Shown here: in pieces, positions 1 through 7,424 of the stretch
Layout: every line of letters starts with the position of its first letter
How positions within the stretch are numbered: position 1 is the first letter of the stretch
Origin: an uncultured Prevotellaceae bacterium
GTDB taxonomy: Bacteria; Bacteroidota; Bacteroidia; Bacteroidales; Bacteroidaceae
Direction of reading: 5' to 3'
DNA length: 37,523 nucleotides
Assembly (NCBI GenBank): GCA_902767045.1
Contig: CACXFT010000095.1
Location: 1-37,523 of the forward strand
Translations under genes and position numbers: made by a program
Notes under the pieces: model-generated
What the model was told of the DNA's origin: nothing
Databases searched by the model: none
The model's input: the letters and a program-made list of their open reading frames with translations, nothing else

Positions 1-96
1 AACGGAGATGAGGCCTTCGAATATGGCAAAGTCAGCCTTGTTGCGAAGCATATACTTTGCAGCCCAGTCAAAACGGATATATCTGTTGGTTCTCAT
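1..96 (-). CDS. Rpn/PD-(D/E)XK transposase-like nuclease, N-terminus only
   Basis: Only the first 32 codons are inside the window; the gene continues past the left edge. The start codon complement is at 94-96 and the reading begins MRTNRYIRFDWAAKYMLR. This matches the conserved N-terminus of the Rpn (recombination-promoting nuclease) / PD-(D/E)XK transposase-like proteins common in Bacteroidota (RYIRFDWAxKxxLRxKA pattern). The catalytic region is not visible, so activity cannot be judged. A well-placed promoter lies 28 bases upstream (124-154). The family assignment rests on recognition of a short segment. Confidence 0.6.
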   Translation of the reverse strand, partial: MRTNRYIRFDWAAKYMLRNKADFAIFEGLISV

Positions 97-123
97 TGCT
101 TTTTCCCTTTCATTATTATTGGG

Positions 124-154
124 CAAAGTTACGGTATTATTTCTATACAGCCAA
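124..154 (-). promoter_or_regulatory. Bacteroidota-type promoter of the Rpn-like gene
   Basis: Read leftward, the -7 element TAACTTTG (124-131) matches TAnnTTTG, and a TTG (152-154) lies exactly 20 bases upstream. Transcription would begin near 117, giving a leader of about 20 bases before the start codon at 96. Confidence 0.55.
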
Positions 155-159
155 GAATT

Positions 160-447
160 CGGGAAGATTTTTAGTTTTCCTGTGATTAAAGAAATAGTTT
201 TGTACCACCCTCCCCCTTCCCTTGTGAAAAGAGGGGAGTTGGCAGAGGGAAGGCCTTACAAGAGAAGGTGTCACGCAAACCGCCCTGTGCATAGAGAATA
301 GCGATTATTCCATACATTCCCCTCCTTGCGGCAGCTGTCGCAAGTGTTGGGAATATGGGTATCACTTAGTGAGATACAGCATTAGAGGATTTTTTAACAC
401 ACAGCACCTCGCATACTCACCATGTTATACTTTTTCTAATTGCGCTG
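160..447 (-). other. Possible structured leader or small RNA region with a nine-codon ORF
   Basis: This stretch lies just downstream of a near-perfect leftward promoter (448-478). It holds a short leftward ORF at 394-423 encoding MVSMRGAVC and a stop. Further along is a hairpin with arms CTTGCG (325-330) and CGCAAG (339-344), extended outside by CCATA..TTCCC (310-321) against GGGAATATGG (350-359) with small bulges. No gene of normal length fits. A separate promoter (124-154) serves the Rpn-like gene, so this could be an independent small transcript or a long leader. No known RNA family was recognised. Confidence 0.35.
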
Positions 448-478
448 CAAAGGTAATATAAATTATTGATATAGCAAA
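448..478 (-). promoter_or_regulatory. Strong Bacteroidota-type promoter, leftward
   Basis: Leftward, TTTG (475-478) is followed after exactly 19 bases by TACCTTTG (448-455), a full match to the Bacteroidota -33/-7 consensus. Transcription would start near 441, ahead of the nine-codon ORF at 394-423. Confidence 0.6.
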
Positions 479-592
479 GATTTTAGGAAAAAAGTAATGT
501 TTTTGTTATTTTGCTTCGCTTTGTTTAGGAATATGAATTGGTGAAATATTGCATTCCTAAAGGCACGTTGTGAATGATTGTTGTCCTTAGTT

Positions 593-640
593 CCAGCCAT
601 AGGAATGGCTGGCTACCCCTATCATGCCCTGATGGGGCAT
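593..640. repeat. Pair of adjacent perfect hairpins (REP-like)
   Basis: The first hairpin has arms CCAGCCAT (593-600) and ATGGCTGG (605-612) with a four-base loop. The second has arms ATGCCC (624-629) and GGGCAT (635-640). Two short hairpins side by side in noncoding DNA resemble REP-type elements, but no transposase gene is nearby and there is no T-run to make either an obvious terminator. Confidence 0.4.
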
Positions 641-660
641 TGTTGCGCGTTTGCAATTAT

Positions 661-695
661 AGTGAAGAGTGATTAGTGAATAGCGATTAGTCTTG
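661..695. repeat. Heptamer tandem array AGTGAWW
   Basis: Consecutive seven-base units are agtgaag, agtgatt, agtgaat and agcgatt, followed by a degenerate fifth. The stretch is noncoding. It is one of several seven-base-period arrays with different unit sequences in this window. Confidence 0.6.
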
Positions 696-717
696 ATTAC
701 ACGAAGCACGCCGGTTT

Positions 718-745
718 TAAGTTACAAGTAATAAGTTATAAGTAT
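718..745. repeat. Heptamer tandem array TAAGTTA
   Basis: Four units of seven bases are seen: taagtta, caagtaa, taagtta and taagtat. It is noncoding and lies 22 bases after the previous heptamer array, just before a dispersed C-rich/G-rich palindromic repeat. Confidence 0.55.
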
Positions 746-747
746 GA

Positions 748-873
748 TTACACGAACCACCCCAATCCCTCGACCCAACGACCCCACCCCTCGCTCGGCC
801 CAAAGGGACGCTTGCCTTAGCAAGAACCCCTCCCAAGGGAGGGGAACCGGAAAGGAGGGGACTACGAGATGGA
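748..873. repeat. Dispersed intergenic repeat with C4TC3/G3AG4 palindrome, copy 1
   Basis: It begins with an 18-base motif ttacacgaaccaccccaa (748-765) that recurs at 880-897 and 8562-8579. It contains the palindrome cccctcccaagggagggg (827-844), identical at 8600-8617, and is followed in both places by a ggaaaggaggggactacg tail. A related palindrome sits inside the cardiolipin synthase gene (1674-1691). The organisation is that of a small dispersed noncoding element; no coding capacity was seen. Confidence 0.55.
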
Positions 874-1007
874 GGAAAATTACACGAACCACCCCAACCC
901 CTCCTTTATGAAAGGAGGGGACTACGAGATGGAAGGAAGGTGGGAACTACGAGATGGAGGAAAGGAGGGGACTACGAGATGGAGGAAAGGAGGGGACTAC
1001 GAGATGG
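861..1007. repeat. 25-base tandem repeats (actacgagatgg units)
   Basis: The 12-base core actacgagatgg starts at 861, 921, 946, 971 and 996. The last four copies have a strict 25-base period, with G/A-rich filler between them. There are no spacers of unique sequence, so this is a minisatellite-like array and not a CRISPR. Confidence 0.7.
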
Positions 1008-1013
1008 AAGGAA

Positions 1014-1085
1014 GGTGGGGAGGTGAGGAGGTGAGGAGGTAGGGAGGTGGAAAGGTAAGAGGGTGGGAAGGTAAGTAGGTGGGAG
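1014..1085. repeat. Octamer tandem array GGTRRGRA
   Basis: Nine consecutive eight-base units start at 1014, 1022, 1030, 1038, 1046, 1054, 1062, 1070 and 1078; each begins ggt followed by purines (once with an internal t). The array ends seven bases short of the stop codon of the cardiolipin synthase (1092-1094, leftward). The tract is G-rich on the + strand and could fold into weak G-quadruplexes. Confidence 0.65.
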
Positions 1086-1091
1086 GGGAAT

Positions 1092-2594
1092 TTAGAGCAG
1101 GGGCGAGAGGAGGCGCACGAGCGACTCCCAAAGACGCTTGTAAAAAGGACGACGGGCAACGTGGCGCGTGTCGGTGATGAGCACACAGTCGCGCTGATCG
1201 TCTAAGAAGATTTGTTTGAACTTCAGGGCGGTGGCTTCATCGTAGAAGAAGATGTTGGCTTCGAAGTTGTTTTCGAACGAACGGAAGTCGATGTTATTGC
1301 TTCCGCACGAAGCGAGGGAGTCGTCACAGACGATGAGCTTGCTGTGGTTGAAGCCTGCCTTGTAGAGATAGACCTTCACCCCCGACTCGAGGGTTTGCAT
1401 CAGATAGGAGCGCGATGCCCACTCCACGAGCTTGGCATCGGCATGATAGGGCACCATCAACCGCACATCTACCCCCGAGAGGGCGGCGGTGCGCATGGCG
1501 AAGAGGATGACCTCGGTGGGCAGGAAGTAGGGCGACTCCATGTAGACGTAGTGGCGGGCTTCGAGCAGAATGCGCACATAGCCCTGCATGATTTCCGGCC
1601 AGGGAGAGATGGGACTGCTGGTGACGACCTGGGCGAGAGGAGACAGGCCCACCCCCAGAGGGCCCACCCCCGACCCCTCCCTGGGGAGGGGAGAAAAAAT
1701 GGAGGGAGAGGAGGATGAAGAGAGTGAAGAGGGTGAGGAGGAAGCGTGGAGGGGTGGGTAGTAGCGGCGAGAGGTGATGAGTGTGCGCGAGACGAAGTAG
1801 TGGTCGATGAGGAAGGTGCGCTGGAGGGCATAGACTGCACCGCCGCGAATGCACAGGTGGGTGTCGCGCCAGGCCTGCTTGCGCGTACCTTTTATATAAC
1901 GTAGAGCGATGTTCATGCCGCCTATGAACCCCACACGCCCGTCGATGACGCACACCTTTCGGTGGTTGCGATAGTTCATTTTGCTGGTGAAGGCCGGGAA
2001 GCGCACGGGCATGAAGGGTTGCACATCTATGCCGGCATCGCGCATGCGACGGAAGAAGGCATCCTTCACCCGCCAGCACCCCACATCGTCGTAGATGAGT
2101 CGCACCTCCACCCCCTTTCGGGCCTTGTCGATGAGCGCATCAGCTACGAGACGGCCGAGGGGGTCGTCTTCCATGATGTAGGTGCTGATGTGAATATGGT
2201 CCTGAGCAGCACCGATGGAGCGGAGCAGCGCCAGAAAGAAGTCGTGGCCGGAGGTGTAGATGTCGAGTGTGTTATCTTTGAACGGCAGTGCCCAGTTTTC
2301 GTTGAGGAACTGCTGTATGAGCATGCGGTGGCGTTCCGGGAACTTCAGGTTTTTCTGTTCTACGAACTCGAGCATCGACTGTTTGCTCAGCTGGTCGAGA
2401 CTTCGTTGACTGATGTGCCGTTGCTTGCGCGTGTTTTGTCCGAAAAAGAAATAGAGAATGATGCCCCCCACCGGTATGAACACGAGCACCATGAGCCATG
2501 CCATGGCCTTCACAGGCTGGCGGTTTTCCATGAGCACGGTGATGATGGTGCCAAGGATGAAGAGACCGTAGATGAGGAACAGCAGGTTGAACAT
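1092..2594 (-). CDS. cls: Cardiolipin synthase (phospholipase D superfamily)
   Basis: A 500-residue membrane enzyme predicted to join two phosphatidylglycerols into cardiolipin at the inner membrane. It has two N-terminal membrane segments (about residues 2-21 and 32-51) followed by two PLD domains with HKD motifs: HRKVCVID (H211, K213, D218) and HSKLIVCDD (H417, K419, D424). The start at 2592-2594 is chosen because it gives the canonical hydrophobic N-terminus; the frame stays open upstream but overlaps queE. Residues about 281-322, between the two HKD motifs, form a Ser/Pro/Gly-rich insertion encoded by repeat DNA (1629-1754) that is not part of the usual family sequence. It is last in the leftward string after queE, 34 bases from the queE stop. 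Family assignment is strong; whether the insertion is tolerated is unknown. Confidence 0.9.
   Translation of the reverse strand: MFNLLFLIYGLFILGTIITVLMENRQPVKAMAWLMVLVFIPVGGIILYFFFGQNTRKQRHISQRSLDQLSKQSMLEFVEQKNLKFPERHRMLIQQFLNENWALPFKDNTLDIYTSGHDFFLALLRSIGAAQDHIHISTYIMEDDPLGRLVADALIDKARKGVEVRLIYDDVGCWRVKDAFFRRMRDAGIDVQPFMPVRFPAFTSKMNYRNHRKVCVIDGRVGFIGGMNIALRYIKGTRKQAWRDTHLCIRGGAVYALQRTFLIDHYFVSRTLITSRRYYPPLHASSSPSSLSSSSSPSIFSPLPREGSGVGPLGVGLSPLAQVVTSSPISPWPEIMQGYVRILLEARHYVYMESPYFLPTEVILFAMRTAALSGVDVRLMVPYHADAKLVEWASRSYLMQTLESGVKVYLYKAGFNHSKLIVCDDSLASCGSNNIDFRSFENNFEANIFFYDEATALKFKQIFLDDQRDCVLITDTRHVARRPFYKRLWESLVRLLSPLL
1629..1754 (-). repeat. Repeat-derived in-frame insertion inside cls
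   Basis: The segment encodes a low-complexity Ser/Pro/Gly stretch. It contains a palindrome with arms CCCCTCC (1674-1680) and GGAGGGG (1685-1691), closely related to the palindromes in noncoding DNA at 827-844 and 8600-8617. The reading frame is preserved through it. Confidence 0.55.
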
Positions 2595-2631
2595 AGAGTT
2601 TAGAGTGGAGAGCTTAGAGAGTTTAGAGTTA
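2595..2631. repeat. Heptamer array AGAGTTT bridging the queE stop and cls start
   Basis: Units on the + strand are agagttt, agagtgg and agagctt, a two-base slip, then agagttt and agagtta. The array starts immediately next to the cls start codon (2592-2594) and ends on the queE stop codon (2629-2631). It fills the whole junction where a ribosome-binding site would be expected. Confidence 0.65.
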
Positions 2632-3321
2632 TGGGATGTTGATGAGCTTGTGCGTTTGAAGTGAGAGACGCCAGCGGGGGTGTTGCTTGATGTAGTTGAC
2701 GCAGGCGGCGGTGATGCGTGCGTTGCGCACGGGGTCGCCCACATCGCAGGGCTGCAGGAAATAGTGGTCGGCAGTGATGTTGGCAGGAACCTCCACCCTG
2801 CCCTGCTCGTCGAAGATGCACTTCAGTTCGTTGCAGTGAGTGACCACCGTGTGTGCCTTTGGCGAGATGGTGAGCCAGTCGATGTTGATGGGCGGCAGAT
2901 GGGTGCCGTTGCTCTCCATGGCCACGGTGAAGCCGTGTTGGTGGAAGGTGTCTATGAGGGGGGCATCGGCCTGAAGGGAGGGTTCACCGCCGGTGAGGAC
3001 GATGAGGGGGAGGTGCGGGGCTTTTTTGGGGGCAGCGGCAGAGCCGCTGCCTGCGGAGAAGGGAGGGGCGGCGGCAATGGCGGGGCTTGCGGGGGAGGGA
3101 GGGGCAGCGGCAGAGCCGCTGCTTACGGAGAAGGGGAGATGGGAGCGGACGGCGGAGAGGATTTCTTGGGCGGTGAGAAGCTGGAAGGTGGAGAAATTGG
3201 TATCGCAGAAAGGGCAGCGCAGGTTGCAGCCACTGAAGCGCACGAACACCGTCGCGCGGCCCGTGTTGAAGCCTTCGCCCTGGAGGGAGTAGAAGATTTC
3301 GTTGATTCGATATTGTTTCAT
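2629..3321 (-). CDS. queE: 7-carboxy-7-deazaguanine synthase (radical SAM)
   Basis: A 230-residue cytoplasmic radical-SAM enzyme predicted to convert 6-carboxytetrahydropterin to 7-carboxy-7-deazaguanine in the queuosine pathway. The cluster-binding motif is [10 protein letters not shown] (C32, C36, C39, a CX3CX2C spacing), preceded by the [10 protein letters not shown] signature and followed by a GGEP motif near residues 111-114. The start at 3319-3321 is chosen because [17 protein letters not shown] is the normal N-terminus. Residues about 63-101 are an Ala/Ser/Pro-rich insertion made of a 72-base DNA repeat, which makes the protein longer than is usual for the family. queD, the preceding enzyme of the pathway, is directly upstream. 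Confidence 0.9.
   Translation of the reverse strand: MKQYRINEIFYSLQGEGFNTGRATVFVRFSGCNLRCPFCDTNFSTFQLLTAQEILSAVRSHLPFSVSSGSAAAPPSPASPAIAAAPPFSAGSGSAAAPKKAPHLPLIVLTGGEPSLQADAPLIDTFHQHGFTVAMESNGTHLPPINIDWLTISPKAHTVVTHCNELKCIFDEQGRVEVPANITADHYFLQPCDVGDPVRNARITAACVNYIKQHPRWRLSLQTHKLINIP
3019..3135 (-). repeat. 72-base-period repeat insertion inside queE
   Basis: Two copies of a palindrome with arms GGCAGCGGC and GCCGCTGCC around a three-base loop start at 3031 and 3103 (the second arm differs at its last base in the second copy). The 72-base period equals 24 codons. The peptide therefore repeats GSAAAP with that spacing and the frame is retained. Confidence 0.65.
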
Positions 3322-3378
3322 TGATGACACGGGGTGGTTGAGAAAAGTAGGGAGTGTTTCATTGATGACACGGGGTGG
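3315..3378. repeat. 23-base direct repeat at the queD/queE junction
   Basis: The same 23 bases occur at 3315-3337 and 3356-3378, a period of 41. One copy contains the queD stop (3359-3361) and the other the queE start (3319-3321). In each copy the leftward sequence reads CAATGAAAC, so a stop TGA and a start ATG overlap in both. Confidence 0.8.
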
Positions 3379-3709
3379 GGCATTCTTCGTAGATGGCCAC
3401 GTTGCCCTCGCTCTCCTGCACCCGGGCTTTATAGCACGAAGGAATCTGTTCAGTAATCCAGCGGGCAATGTTTTCGGCCGTGGGGTTGAAGGGTAGCACC
3501 TCGTTCAGGCACTGGTGGTCGAGACGAGCTTTGATAAGATTTTTCACTTCGGTGAAGTCGATGACCATACCGTTTTCGTTCAGTTCTTCCGCCTTGCAGT
3601 AGACGGTAACCACCCAGTTGTGGCCATGCAGACGGGTGCACTTGCTCTCATAATTGAGCTTGAGCTGATGGCTGGCAGAAATTTCAAATGTTTTTTCTAT
3701 ATAATACAT
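3359..3709 (-). CDS. queD: 6-carboxytetrahydropterin synthase
   Basis: A 116-residue member of the 6-pyruvoyl-tetrahydropterin synthase family, predicted to make 6-carboxy-5,6,7,8-tetrahydropterin from dihydroneopterin triphosphate. The zinc ligands appear as H14 in SASHQL and H29/H31 in LHGHNW, and a cysteine at 24 is the likely catalytic Cys. The later DFTEVK and LDHQCLNE segments are typical. Length fits the family. It precedes queE by 37 bases, and the junction is duplicated, leaving queD with a PTPCHQ tail. Confidence 0.92.
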   Translation of the reverse strand: MYYIEKTFEISASHQLKLNYESKCTRLHGHNWVVTVYCKAEELNENGMVIDFTEVKNLIKARLDHQCLNEVLPFNPTAENIARWITEQIPSCYKARVQESEGNVAIYEECPTPCHQ

Positions 3710-3719
3710 GCGCTGCGCT

Positions 3720-3753
3720 AAATGACAAATGATAAATGATAATGATAAATGAG
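3720..3753. repeat. Heptamer array AAATGAT between dnaG and queD
   Basis: Units are aaatgac, aaatgat, aaatgat, a six-base aatgat and aaatgag, followed by a short agagtttagagt stretch next to the dnaG stop. It occupies most of the dnaG-queD gap. The same unit in the opposite orientation abuts the esterase start at 7422-7448. Confidence 0.65.
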
Positions 3754-3763
3754 AGGGGAGAGT

Positions 3764-5710
3764 TTAGAGTAGGATGTTGTTGCCGAGTTTTTTGGCGAGG
3801 ATGTTTCTGAGCTGCGACTTATCCATGTATTCGGCGACGAGGTGGCGGGTTCGTTCTGGGTTTCCTGCCGCCTGTGCAATTTCCTGTTGCAGCTCTTTGA
3901 TGCGTCTCACCAGGAATTCCATGCGGAAGTCGAGCAGCAGGTGTTGCACCCGTTGCAGGAGCGTTTCAGGTGTGTCGTTCACCTGTTGGCTCTCAGAGAG
4001 GTGAAAGCGGTCCATGCTCATGTCGGTAGCCAGTCGGCTGATGTTGATATCCTCGTGGTTCACGAAATAAGGTTCCGCTTTAAAGTCAGGCTTTCCTGAG
4101 TGTTGTACCGCCTCGTTGAGAATCTGGTTGTAGAGCTGTTCCTGAAAGGTTAGTTGGTCGGCCACGAGATCGTAGTCTACATACTGCGCCAGCGAGAGCT
4201 GACAGAGGTTTCCCTCGTCGTCTTCCACATTATCGAAGAGCACCACCTCGCCATGTCTGATGACCATTTGAATGAGCATCTGTTCTATTTTTGTGGCATG
4301 CGCTTCAGGCGAAGGCCCATTTGCAGAGGCCATACCGTGAGAAATCGCATTCGTCACAGCTCCAGAAGCATTCGTGTCAGGAGATTTCGTTCCCCCGTCG
4401 CGTCGATCCCGGATTATCTTGTTCATTTGGTTGATGAGCGTTTGTTCGGCCATGCCCATGCGTTGCGAGCAGTCGTGGAGATAGGTATCGCGCAGAATCT
4501 GGTTCTGCACCATCGAAATGCTCTCCACGATGGAGTTGATAGCCTGTGAGCGCTTCAGCGGGTCCCGTTCGTTTTTGAGCAGCAGGTCTGTTTTGAACTG
4601 AATGAAGTCGGTTTGTTTCTCTTCGATGTAGTTGCGGAAATCCGTAGCCGTGTGCTTGCGTGCGAATGAGTCGGGGTCGTCGCCATCAGGCAGCAGCAGC
4701 ACCTTCAGGTTCATGCCCTCAGAGAGCAGCATGTCGGTACCACGCAGAGCAGCATGAATGCCCGCCGCATCACCGTCGTAGAGCAGTGTGATGTTAGAGG
4801 TGAACCGGTGCAGGATGTGTATCTGGTGCACTGAGAGCGCCGTTCCCGAGTTGGCCACCACATTTTCTATTCCCGCCTGGTGCATGGCAATCACATCGGT
4901 GTAGCCCTCCACCATATACACCCTGTCTTCTTTGGCAATGGCCCGTTTAGCCTGATAGAGCCCGTAGAGTTCGCGGTCTTTGTGATAGATGTCGGAGTCG
5001 GGCGAGTTCACATATTTCTGTTGCACCCCCTTGGTAGCAGCATCAAGCTTGCGCCCTCCAAAGCCCACCACCTTTCCGCTCACCCCAACCCAGGGAAAGA
5101 TCACGCGTCCGGCATAGCGGTCGATGAGTTCTCCGCGGTCGTTTTTATAGCAGATGCCCACCTTTTCAATAAACTCGGGCTGATAGCCTTTGGCCAGAGC
5201 TTCCCTTGCAAAGGCGAATCGGTCGGCGAGGTCGTAGCCGAGTCGGAACTTCTCGATGATGTCGTCTCTGATGCCACGGCTTCGAAAATACTGCATGCCG
5301 ATGGCCCTGCCATCCACATTATTGAGCAGTGTCTGGTGGAAGTAGTTCGCCGCCCATTCGTTCACGATAAACATCGACTCCCTTTCGCTCTGTTCGCGTC
5401 GTTCCTCGTCGGAGAGTTCCCTTTCCTGAATTTCTATATGATATTTCTTGGCGAGCCATCGCAGCGCTTCGGGGTAAGTCATCTGTTCGTGCTCCATGAT
5501 GAAGCTGATGGCGTTGCCCCCCTTTCCGCAACCGAAGCAGTGGCAGGTTCCGCGCGCCGGCGAGACCATGAACGATGGTGTTCTCTCGTTGTGGAAGGGG
5601 CACAGTCCCTTGTAGTTTGCCCCCGCCTTGCGCAGGGTCACAAACTCGCCCACCACGTCCACGATGTTGGCCGCGTCTTTAATTCGTTCTACCGTAGCTC
5701 TGTCAATCAT
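3764..5710 (-). CDS. dnaG: DNA primase
   Basis: A 648-residue replicative primase that makes RNA primers on single-stranded DNA. The N-terminal CHC2 zinc finger has C37, H40, C58 and C61. The catalytic core includes the RYAGRVIFPW segment near 198-207 and the TOPRIM residues E268 (in VEGYTD) and D312/D314 (in YDGDAAG). The C-terminal third is the less conserved helicase-binding region. Length fits the family. The start at 5708-5710 gives the standard MIDxxTVERIKDAANIVDVVG opening, with AGGAATG a few bases upstream as a possible ribosome-binding site. It is 25 bases downstream of the esterase gene and 54 bases upstream of queD. Confidence 0.95.
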   Translation of the reverse strand: MIDRATVERIKDAANIVDVVGEFVTLRKAGANYKGLCPFHNERTPSFMVSPARGTCHCFGCGKGGNAISFIMEHEQMTYPEALRWLAKKYHIEIQERELSDEERREQSERESMFIVNEWAANYFHQTLLNNVDGRAIGMQYFRSRGIRDDIIEKFRLGYDLADRFAFAREALAKGYQPEFIEKVGICYKNDRGELIDRYAGRVIFPWVGVSGKVVGFGGRKLDAATKGVQQKYVNSPDSDIYHKDRELYGLYQAKRAIAKEDRVYMVEGYTDVIAMHQAGIENVVANSGTALSVHQIHILHRFTSNITLLYDGDAAGIHAALRGTDMLLSEGMNLKVLLLPDGDDPDSFARKHTATDFRNYIEEKQTDFIQFKTDLLLKNERDPLKRSQAINSIVESISMVQNQILRDTYLHDCSQRMGMAEQTLINQMNKIIRDRRDGGTKSPDTNASGAVTNAISHGMASANGPSPEAHATKIEQMLIQMVIRHGEVVLFDNVEDDEGNLCQLSLAQYVDYDLVADQLTFQEQLYNQILNEAVQHSGKPDFKAEPYFVNHEDINISRLATDMSMDRFHLSESQQVNDTPETLLQRVQHLLLDFRMEFLVRRIKELQQEIAQAAGNPERTRHLVAEYMDKSQLRNILAKKLGNNILL

Positions 5711-5735
5711 TCATCATTCCTTTCCACCACAAAAG

Positions 5736-7424
5736 TTACTTCAGGTATTCTGCCAACGGGCTGTTGATAGCCTTTAGTCCGCGTGCAAAGCTCTGTGCAT
5801 TCATTTGTGCGCCCAGTTTCGAGGCATGCGTGTGGTCTTTCTTGAAATAGAGGCCGGCTTTCTGTTTCAGTTTCTCCACCTTCTGGCGTGCTTTCTCCTT
5901 ATCTTTGGGCAACCGCTTGAGGGCAAACTTACTGTCGAGGAAATCGGCCGAGAGGTTATGCAGGTCAACGAACTCCACGCCCGTAGCCTCCACCACCTCG
6001 CGATACCAGCGTCCGTAGGAGTCGTCGCGCCGTTCAATCTTTCCGCCGGGCCATTCGTTGCGCGGTGTTAGCGACACCAGGATGGGTGTAGCCCCTTTCT
6101 CGCGCACGTCGTCGATGAACTTGCGCAGATACCAGCCGAAGCTGTAGACCACCTCATAGCGTCCGTCTTTCTCCATTTTAAACACATGGCAGGTGTCTGC
6201 CGTTCCGGGAATCACCCCCCGCTCTTTCTGGTCGGCAATCGGGCAGATGTCGTTGTGCCCGAACTGGATGGTTACGAAGTCGCCGGGTTGCAGGGCGTTA
6301 TACACCTTGTCCCACAGTCCTTCGCGCAGGAACGAGCGCGTACTGCGTCCGGCTCGAGCCGCATTCACCAGTGTCACCTTTGTTTCGTCGAACACCGTGT
6401 AGGCCTGCGAAGCCCATCCCCACATGCCGTCGTCGTCTTTATCGGCATTCTTCACTGTAGAATCGCCTGTAAAGAACACCACCGGTTTGCCCGGTTCGCG
6501 TTGAACCTCCACCACATCAGGCTGCACGTTCAGCATCATTGCCTTCAGCTCGTCCAGTTCGGGGTGTTGGCAAGCCATCAGTCCTTCTGCCGCCGAGCGC
6601 GCATTCATCGAAGCCCCGAAGTGCGAGGTGTGTATATGGTCACCAAAGAAATGGTATTGCTCTTTCCAGTGGCTGTAAGAGTCGAGTTTTCGCCCCGAGA
6701 TTTCGTTCAGGTCGATGTAGGGCACGTTCAGTTCCTTGGCCACCTGTTGTAGCCACAGGCCGTTGGGTTTGCGCACAATTTTTCCTGTTTGCTCGTCGTA
6801 GGCATCGCGCGGTGTTAGCGACATGAGAATGGGATGCGCCCCACGCTGTCGAATCTCGTTGATGTATCGGCGCATATATCCGCCATAGCTATAAACAGTA
6901 TCCACTACGCCCGTTTCCTTGATGGTTCCCACCACCATGGTGTCGGCCACGCCGGGAATCACCGCGCGAGCCCTTCCCTCGAAGAACGGTCCGTTGTCGT
7001 TGTGCCCGATGGAAACGATTACCCAGTCGCCCGGTTTCAGAGCCTCGCGCACGTCGGGCCAGAGCTTATTATAAAAGGTACGCGTAGACATGCCTCCGAG
7101 CGCCTGGTTCTCAACCGATATTTTGCGCCCGTCGAAGAAGTGGTTGGCATAGAAGCCCCACCCCCATTGTCCGTTAGCCCCGTCGCCTTTGGTGCCGTTG
7201 CGCATGGTGGAGTTGCCGATGAGAAAGAGCACCGGATTGGTGCCCACGCGGGTAGAGCCCGGTGCGGGTCGGCTCATCAGTGCCTTGGCGATGGAGTCGG
7301 GAGTGTTGTCCACCACCTTGTTCACGTCTTCAATGGGGTCTGGCAGGTTGTCGAAGCCCGTCTGCGCCATGGTGGTGGTGGCGCAGAGGACTGTTAGTGA
7401 AAGTGTAAGTGCTATTCGTCTCAT
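5736..7424 (-). CDS. Tandem two-domain SGNH esterase (rhamnogalacturonan acetylesterase-like)
   Basis: A 562-residue secreted protein with a cleavable signal peptide (about 1-20, ending ATTTMAQ). Two complete SGNH/GDSL hydrolase domains follow. Domain 1 has IGNST (S72), GHND (140-143) and the D262xxH265 pair. Domain 2 has TGDST (S322), GHND (389-392) and a DHTH motif near residue 530. The pattern fits rhamnogalacturonan acetylesterase-like enzymes that remove acetyl groups from pectin; the substrate is inferred. Domain 1 has GNS where the classical block is GDS. The start codon is the last unit of a heptamer repeat (7422-7448). It lies between ddh and dnaG in a leftward string. Confidence 0.8.
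   Translation of the reverse strand: MRRIALTLSLTVLCATTTMAQTGFDNLPDPIEDVNKVVDNTPDSIAKALMSRPAPGSTRVGTNPVLFLIGNSTMRNGTKGDGANGQWGWGFYANHFFDGRKISVENQALGGMSTRTFYNKLWPDVREALKPGDWVIVSIGHNDNGPFFEGRARAVIPGVADTMVVGTIKETGVVDTVYSYGGYMRRYINEIRQRGAHPILMSLTPRDAYDEQTGKIVRKPNGLWLQQVAKELNVPYIDLNEISGRKLDSYSHWKEQYHFFGDHIHTSHFGASMNARSAAEGLMACQHPELDELKAMMLNVQPDVVEVQREPGKPVVFFTGDSTVKNADKDDDGMWGWASQAYTVFDETKVTLVNAARAGRSTRSFLREGLWDKVYNALQPGDFVTIQFGHNDICPIADQKERGVIPGTADTCHVFKMEKDGRYEVVYSFGWYLRKFIDDVREKGATPILVSLTPRNEWPGGKIERRDDSYGRWYREVVEATGVEFVDLHNLSADFLDSKFALKRLPKDKEKARQKVEKLKQKAGLYFKKDHTHASKLGAQMNAQSFARGLKAINSPLAEYLK

Noticed and set aside
593..640. Rho-independent terminator
   Set aside because: The hairpins are good but neither is followed by a T-run on either strand, and no gene ends nearby.
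861..1007. CRISPR array
   Set aside because: The 25-base units are directly tandem with no unique spacers, and no cas genes are present.
2595..2744. Longer N-terminus of the cardiolipin synthase
   Set aside because: The extra 50 codons are low-complexity, overlap queE in another frame and include the heptamer array; the hydrophobic start at 2594 is the family start.
3322..3468. Longer N-terminus of QueE
   Set aside because: It would overlap queD out of frame and places foreign sequence before the conserved [17 protein letters not shown] opening.
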